DNA of 19,553 nt from Chitinophagales bacterium (GTDB lineage Bacteria; Bacteroidota; Bacteroidia; Chitinophagales; UBA2359). Below the pieces are notes generated by a model that saw only the letters and a list, made by a program, of their open reading frames with translations, made no database searches and had not been told where the DNA came from. Position numbers and translations under genes: made by a program. Of the stretch, positions 15,258 through 19,553 are shown one piece after another. Position 1 is the stretch's first letter. Each line of letters opens with the position of its first letter. The DNA lies in NCBI GenBank assembly GCA_020629335.1, contig JAHDDN010000054.1, positions 1 through 19,553 of the forward strand. The letters are read 5' to 3'.

Positions 15258-16667
15258 ATGGCAATTACAAGTAAAACCAATCGTCCTAATGAATTTGCTC
15301 ATAAAGCAAACCATACATATTTCATTTCTGATAAAGACATTCAAGCGTTTTTAAAAGAATGCCAATTGCCAAAAGATAATGAAGATATAATAATTAAAGA
15401 TGAGAGTTTAATTGAAAGCTTTGAAAAGCCTCCTGAAAATCCAATTAAAGCAATTATAGCAGTTGATGGTGGATATACTGAAGTTAGCGTAAAAAAAACT
15501 TATCCAACTTCGACGATTACTTTTTTACAATTTGGAGCTTTTTGGCTTGATATGGAAGAGTGGAATTTGTTAGAAGATAAGCCTTTTATATCTCCTGAAG
15601 ATATGTCTAAATTTAATGATTTAGAAAGAATCAAGATGGTTTTACCTACTAGAGGAGTAGGTTATAAAAATCAAGATAGTTTTATTAAATCAGTTAGGAG
15701 AGCTATTTATGATTTTTTTATGTTGAAACATGATGGGAAATCTTCCTTAATGGAAACGTTGAAATGGCTTATATATGAAGATTTTAAAGGTAATGATTCA
15801 TTAAAGTCTTACTCTTTAGTAAATCAAAATCTTGTAGAAGATATAGATTTAATTTCATTAAAACTAGATAAATCGAAGCTGAAAAGCGATTTTACTTTTG
15901 ATTTTAACTCTGATATTGTTTATTTAACTGATGTATTTCGTTTTCATGAAAGAGTAGATGAAGAACTTGGAGCTGGTGGGATTTTGGGTAATCTTACAAA
16001 TACTATTGAACAAATTATTATATTTCATCTTATAAAAACAATGTTAGAATTAAATCCTTCATTATTAAAAAGCACTTTGTTTATTAAAGATGGGAATTTA
16101 TCAGTCCCAGATAGAGCTGCAAGGTTGCATCGTTCAATAAGAAACTTGACAACTTATCTTTATAAAAACCATGATCTTTTTTTAATTGGGTTGGAAAAGT
16201 CAGGAGTATTTACCGAACATGCAGACGAGATAACTAAAGCAATAGAAGTAAAAGATAAAAATGGAGATACAGTATTTGATGAAAATGGCAATGTCGTCTA
16301 TAAAAATAAGTTACTCAAAGGGGAAATACTATTTTTATCTAATGATTATATTAGAAAATATATAGCTCCTGGAAAGGGGAAGTTTGGAAAAAACTCATAT
16401 TACAGTGGCAAACTAATATATCATTCAAAAAATGGTAGTGTTTATGTCGGAACAATTCCTGTCAAGGATGATAATGTGATGGATAAACCTTGCAAATCGG
16501 AATTTAAAAATTTGGATACTATTTTACATAATATTGATAGTTTAAAGTGTGATATGTATGATAACGCTTTAGTTCCTATAACTCTAGCTAATAGGTTAGT
16601 TTCGTTGGCAAATCACCCAAGTCAAGTTTTATTAGAGAAGTTTGCAAAAGAAAATATAATAAAATAA
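15258..16667 (+). CDS. NurA-domain nuclease
   Basis: A 469-residue protein with NurA-family motifs. IIAVDGGYTEV (D70) is the first metal-binding aspartate block, FIKDGNLSVPDRA (D278) the second, and LFLIGLEKSG the following conserved Lys/Gly segment. The C-terminal region (KLIYHSKNGSVYVGTIPV) resembles the last strand block of NurA. NurA enzymes are RNase H-like-fold 5'-3' exo/endonucleases that work as a dimer docked on the HerA hexamer. The adjacency to a HerA gene, 4 bp apart, strongly supports the call. About 60 extra N-terminal residues precede the nuclease domain and may form the partner contact (inference). Confidence 0.88.
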   Translation: MAITSKTNRPNEFAHKANHTYFISDKDIQAFLKECQLPKDNEDIIIKDESLIESFEKPPENPIKAIIAVDGGYTEVSVKKTYPTSTITFLQFGAFWLDMEEWNLLEDKPFISPEDMSKFNDLERIKMVLPTRGVGYKNQDSFIKSVRRAIYDFFMLKHDGKSSLMETLKWLIYEDFKGNDSLKSYSLVNQNLVEDIDLISLKLDKSKLKSDFTFDFNSDIVYLTDVFRFHERVDEELGAGGILGNLTNTIEQIIIFHLIKTMLELNPSLLKSTLFIKDGNLSVPDRAARLHRSIRNLTTYLYKNHDLFLIGLEKSGVFTEHADEITKAIEVKDKNGDTVFDENGNVVYKNKLLKGEILFLSNDYIRKYIAPGKGKFGKNSYYSGKLIYHSKNGSVYVGTIPVKDDNVMDKPCKSEFKNLDTILHNIDSLKCDMYDNALVPITLANRLVSLANHPSQVLLEKFAKENIIK

Positions 16668-16740
16668 TTGAATATTAATTAGTGTGATTTAATGTTGAAG
16701 AAACTACTATTTAAGTAATATTTTAATTAAAATAAAAATA

Positions 16741-17802
16741 ATGTTTTGGATAAATCCTAAAGGTTTAAATAATTTTAAATTCTTTTATGATAGTGTTTTT
16801 AAGCAATTACTTTCATTAGAGCAATTTGTTAATATAACTGTGAGAGCTTATGAAAAAGAATTAAAAACTAATAAGGATTCAATAAAAGAAAGGTATAAAT
16901 CAGACTTGAAAAAAGTTGAAGAAGGATATAATGAACTGATCTCACTTGGTACTGAAAAATGGCAAGCTTATGAAGAAAGTAATTGGAAATTATTAGATGA
17001 TTATATCATCGATGAAGAATGGAAAGAGATGGAATTTCATGATCTTTTAGTACAAACTTTATTGAATTCGTCATTAATTAGTACAATAAGTATAATAGAA
17101 TATAATCTGAAAAAGATTTGTGAATTAATCAAAGATGAGAACAGTTATAATATTTCCATTGAGGACTTTCAGCACTCGAATAATTATATTGGTTCTTCCA
17201 AAAAATACTTGACAAAAGTTGCTGAGATCGATTTCAAAAACCTAATTGCAGAGTTTGATGAAATTGAAAGATATCGTTTTATAAGAAATAAAATTATCCA
17301 TAACTTAGGTAAGATACCTAAAAAAGAGTATAAAAATATTGAAACTTTAATAGCAAAACATAAAAAAGTGTCTATTAATAGTCGTGGAGTTGTCTTAATT
17401 AATAATCCTAAATTCGTTATTGATTTAATTGATGTGGGAAGGACCTTCTTTAATAAGCTTTTTTATATTTATGAAGAGAAACGAAATTTTAAGCGTTTAA
17501 AGGAAAATCTCAATTGGTTTATTGATAATTTTACTAACTCAAAGGTGAAAACTTCAAAAGTTGCGTCATCTGATTTGTTCAAGTTGAAATATAAGGCAAA
17601 GTTAAAATTAGATCGTAAAAAATATGATATAATAATTAAAATTTCAAAGTCAAAAAAAGAAAAATTTGAAATTTTTAACACCTCTGAAGAATTAACTGAA
17701 TTATGTAGTAGTATAGAATCTAATAAACATATTATGGTTAAAAATATAATGCCTTATGTGTCATGTGATGAAAAACTGTTATACAATGGGGTCTATTCTT
17801 AA
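16741..17802 (+). CDS. HEPN-domain protein, possible RNase effector
   Basis: A 353-residue, largely helical, Lys/Glu-rich protein. Residues 182-187 read RNKIIH. This is the RX4-6H motif of catalytic HEPN RNases, with the usual polar residue (Asn) after the Arg and a preceding helix IERYRFI. The arrangement resembles the MAE_28990/MAE_18760-type HEPN families seen in toxin and defence loci. The C-terminal ~150 residues are basic and unassigned (KYKAKLKLDRKKYDIIIKIS). The gene lies 73 bp after the NurA gene on the same strand, in equally AT-rich DNA, and may have its own promoter. I read it as a candidate abortive-infection RNase attached to the locus; an independent accessory gene is the alternative. 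Confidence 0.7.
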   Translation: MFWINPKGLNNFKFFYDSVFKQLLSLEQFVNITVRAYEKELKTNKDSIKERYKSDLKKVEEGYNELISLGTEKWQAYEESNWKLLDDYIIDEEWKEMEFHDLLVQTLLNSSLISTISIIEYNLKKICELIKDENSYNISIEDFQHSNNYIGSSKKYLTKVAEIDFKNLIAEFDEIERYRFIRNKIIHNLGKIPKKEYKNIETLIAKHKKVSINSRGVVLINNPKFVIDLIDVGRTFFNKLFYIYEEKRNFKRLKENLNWFIDNFTNSKVKTSKVASSDLFKLKYKAKLKLDRKKYDIIIKISKSKKEKFEIFNTSEELTELCSSIESNKHIMVKNIMPYVSCDEKLLYNGVYS

Positions 17803-18095
17803 TTAGTTTCTGTTGAGAGCGTATCATTTTAGAAATCACATTTTGAACTAGTAGCTGAATAATATATAAATTGTTTCATGATAGTAAGTTTTTAGAAAAG
17901 AGTTGAAAATTAAACGGATTTGATTATGAATATAGTATTTTAATGGCCTAAATCTCTCTGTCAGAAGTGTTTCGCTTGATATAGTTATTCTCTGAAATAT
18001 AAGGATTGTTTATTATGTTTGATTTTGCAGAGAGTAGAGCATTAGTGAATCTCAATACCCAATACCTGCTACTCATTACTAAAAAAAATGCGCAA
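17803..18095. other. AT-rich intergenic stretch without recognised features
   Basis: I see no supported gene or terminator between the HEPN gene and repeat copy 4. A 42-codon frame starting near 18015 reads through into the repeat and is not credible. The base composition drops off from the island towards the repeat. Confidence 0.5.
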
Positions 18096-18225
18096 GGGAT
18101 GGCAGCGGTATGTGGCGTCCGTGAAGTGACTTACGTAGCTTAGTGATGCGATGGCTGGCCCGAAGGGCAGACAAGCAGCACTTAGCGAAGTAGGAACTGA
18201 ACAGCCACATAAGAGCGTACAGCCC
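18096..18225 (-). repeat. Structured repeat, copy 4 (inverted)
   Basis: Read on the minus strand it is closed by GGG and CCC. P1 is TATGTGGC with GCCACATA (plus-strand 18204-18211 and 18109-18116). P2 is AGTGCTGC with GCATCACT. P3 is CTGCCC, loop TTC, GGG, bulged C, CAG. It is closest to copy 3 at 11474-11603 and lies in opposite orientation on the other side of the defence-like island. Confidence 0.8.
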
Positions 18226-18227
18226 GA

Positions 18228-18328
18228 CCCGATCCTTATTTTTTCATCGGAGGGCGAACACATTAACTGAATGGCCGACACCTAGGTCGGCCATTACACT
18301 ACTATGCCAATGAAAAATAAGGATCGGG
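18228..18328. repeat. Inverted repeat with inner hairpin
   Basis: CCCGATCCTTATTTTTTCAT (18228-18247) pairs with the 19 bases ATGAAAAATAAGGATCGGG (18310-18328), one T being bulged. Inside sits a perfect 9-bp hairpin, ATGGCCGAC/GTCGGCCAT (18271-18294). It directly adjoins repeat copy 4 and touches the earliest possible ATG of the next gene. Confidence 0.75.
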
Positions 18329-18406
18329 ATGCGCCCAAAACCAATCAATCCATTTGTAAAATCAATTAGATATACTTACTTTGATAAAAGAAAAACGAAC
18401 CAATCA

Positions 18407-18889
18407 ATGCACCCAAAAGTTTATTTATATAGAGAGCAAGACGAATATTTTGAACTATACTTAGGAGGGTTCTCGACTCTTGATGGCTTGAAAGCGATTG
18501 ATCCCAATCTAAAGGTGGAGCTAATTGAAATTGGGGCGACTTCCTATAAAAGATATGGTTTTGCTACGGAAAAAGAATTTCCTAATTGGGAGAGGGTGCA
18601 AGAACTTATCTCATTTATGGAAGCAGAAGGAGAGTTTGGCTTGATTCATTTTGAAATTGAAATCATTGGATTGGGTTATTTATCAACTCATGATGATGGG
18701 GAATGTCATTTTCGATTTAAAGATAGAAGGGACTTAATCAATGTGGTGAAAGTAGTTGCGTCGAATTATCAAGATCAATTAGTCGCAGCATTATTAGATA
18801 ATCCCAATAGTTACATTGTCATTAAGGAGTCGGGTCAATTGAGTAAATATCATTCCTTTGATTCGTATTTGAAAGAAACAAATTACTAA
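18407..18889 (+). CDS. Hypothetical protein
   Basis: A 160-residue soluble protein that I do not recognise. The frame is open to an ATG at 18329, but that start lies on the edge of the inverted repeat and would add a basic tail. The ATG at 18407 (MHPKVYLYREQDEYFEL) gives a compact acidic start and is preferred. Alternating strands and helices (YFELYLGGFSTLDG, IHFEIEIIGLGYLSTHDDGECHFRF) suggest a small alpha/beta fold. There is no signal peptide. It is followed 6 bp later by a small membrane protein gene, so the two are probably co-transcribed. Confidence 0.6.
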   Translation: MHPKVYLYREQDEYFELYLGGFSTLDGLKAIDPNLKVELIEIGATSYKRYGFATEKEFPNWERVQELISFMEAEGEFGLIHFEIEIIGLGYLSTHDDGECHFRFKDRRDLINVVKVVASNYQDQLVAALLDNPNSYIVIKESGQLSKYHSFDSYLKETNY

Positions 18890-18895
18890 GATATT

Positions 18896-19282
18896 ATGAG
18901 TAATATTTCATTTTCAGAAAATCCCCGAAAGCTATTTTTATTAGATGGAATTGGCGCATTAGTATCGGCATTTTTCCTAGGAGTTGTTTTAGTGCAATTA
19001 GAACATATCTTTGGAATTCCACCTTCGGCTCTTTACGTTTTGGCCTTCATTCCCTGTGTTTTTGCTGCTTATGATTTCTTCTGCTACTGGAAAATAAAAG
19101 AAAATTGGAGGGGCTATTTGAAAGCGATTGCCATTGCTAATCTCTTATATTGTGTCTTGTCTTTAGGCTTCGCCTTTTATCATTTGGAGCAAATTACCTA
19201 TTTAGGTTGGGCTTACATTATTATAGAAATTTTAATCATCCTAGTATTAGCCAAAATAGAACTAAATGCTGCGGCTTCATAA
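18896..19282 (+). CDS. Small four-helix membrane protein
   Basis: A 128-residue protein with four predicted membrane segments at about residues 14-34, 42-61, 74-94 and 101-121. They carry loops typical of a Bacteroidota hypothetical membrane protein (LDGIGALVSAFFLG, FFCYWKIKENWRGYLKAIAIAN). It lacks known catalytic motifs. It starts 6 bp after the preceding gene. The stop is immediately followed by the 24-bp tandem repeats. Confidence 0.65.
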   Translation: MSNISFSENPRKLFLLDGIGALVSAFFLGVVLVQLEHIFGIPPSALYVLAFIPCVFAAYDFFCYWKIKENWRGYLKAIAIANLLYCVLSLGFAFYHLEQITYLGWAYIIIEILIILVLAKIELNAAAS

Positions 19283-19290
19283 ACAATCAA

Positions 19291-19434
19291 CCAATATACT
19301 AATCAACTATTTAACCAATATACTAATCAACTATTTAACCAATATACTAATCAACTATTTAACCAATATACTAATCAACTATTTAACCAATATACTAATC
19401 AACTATTTAACCAATATACTAATCAACTATTTAA
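19291..19434. repeat. Six perfect 24-bp tandem repeats
   Basis: The 24-bp unit beginning CCAATATACTAATCAACTAT is repeated six times without a change, then decays after 19435. Because 24 is a multiple of three, it leaves an open frame encoding TNILINYL repeats (19266-19523), which I treat as spurious. It sits between the stops of two convergent genes. A diverged version occurs at 9323-9397. Confidence 0.95.
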
Positions 19435-19449
19435 CCAATCAACTAAATA

Positions 19450-19553
19450 TCAATTCACCAATATCTCATCCACGAATAACCAACTGCCTCCACCTGGACT
19501 GGCATGCCAATCGGGATTATTGAGAATGCTCTTTATTTCTACTTTAACATATT
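19450..19553 (-). CDS. C-terminal end of an unidentified protein (partial)
   Basis: On the minus strand a frame enters from the window edge and runs 33 codons to a TGA at 19450-19452. The visible residues include YVKVEIKSILNN, then PDWHASPGGGSWLFVDEILVN at the end. The WHASPGGGSWLFVDEI segment resembles the last strands of a discoidin/carbohydrate-binding beta-sandwich at the C terminus of secreted hydrolases, but 33 residues do not prove that. It is convergent with the small membrane protein gene, with tandem repeats between them. Confidence 0.55.
   Translation of the reverse strand, partial: YVKVEIKSILNNPDWHASPGGGSWLFVDEILVN

Noticed and set aside
12047..16667. BREX, DISARM or type I restriction-modification system
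   Set aside because: No PglZ, BrxC, helicase, specificity or HsdR-like gene is present; the partners are HerA and NurA.
18069..18281. 70-codon open frame on the minus strand
   Set aside because: It overlaps repeat copy 4 and the neighbouring inverted repeat; low-complexity repeat translation only.
18329..18406. Upstream start for the 18407 gene
   Set aside because: The ATG at 18329 abuts the inverted repeat and would add a 26-residue basic extension; the later ATG gives a more plausible start, though this is not certain.
19291..19434. CRISPR array
   Set aside because: The units are directly adjacent with no unique spacers, and no cas genes are present.
19266..19523. 85-codon frame encoding TNILINYL repeats
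   Set aside because: It arises because the 24-bp tandem unit is a multiple of three; it overlaps the end of a real gene and a convergent partial gene.

Overview
The window looks like a chromosomal segment of a Bacteroidota bacterium, plausibly a Saprospiria-like marine lineage (the lineage is inference). The grounds are AT-rich DNA, starts without Shine-Dalgarno sites, a C-terminal type IX secretion sorting domain, and intergenic DNA full of hairpin repeats. No rRNA, tRNA, CRISPR array, transposase or integrase was seen.

Region 1 (1-2730): the last 16 codons of a probable MocA-like nucleotidyltransferase overlap an XdhC-family gene. Convergent to these are a DinB-like protein and a class I O-methyltransferase. 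Region 2 (2731-3469) has no gene. It holds hairpins and a ~370-bp inverted repeat whose arms are two copies of a structured repeat. Region 3 (3470-9325): a 43-residue peptide with a double-glycine leader, not noted as a long ORF, precedes a secreted PI-PLC-like protein. Then comes a tight molybdenum-cofactor operon: moaA, moeA, moaC, a MobB-like/MobA fusion, and a TauE/SafE anion exporter. With xdhC and the MocA-like tail, the window carries two separate Moco-related blocks. Region 4 (9601-11103): one unrecognised helical-repeat protein with a clear terminator.

Region 5 (11104-12046) is another geneless stretch packed with hairpins and a third copy of the structured repeat. Region 6 (12047-17802) is the most interesting part: an AT-rich, same-strand set of a DNA methyltransferase, a HerA-like ATPase, a NurA-domain nuclease and, 73 bp later, a protein with a HEPN-type RX4H motif. 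The first three are spaced by 3-4 bp and look like one operon. By domain logic this is a candidate anti-phage or anti-plasmid system: modification, motor plus nuclease, and a possible RNase effector. It is bracketed by two inverted copies of the structured repeat (11474-11603 and 18096-18225).

Region 7 (17803-19553): the fourth repeat copy, an inverted repeat, two small genes of unknown function, six perfect 24-bp tandem repeats, and the last 33 codons of a minus-strand gene running off the window. The four copies of the ~130-nt repeat show paired base changes in at least three stems. They therefore look like a folded RNA or DNA element under structural selection, which I could not assign to a known family.
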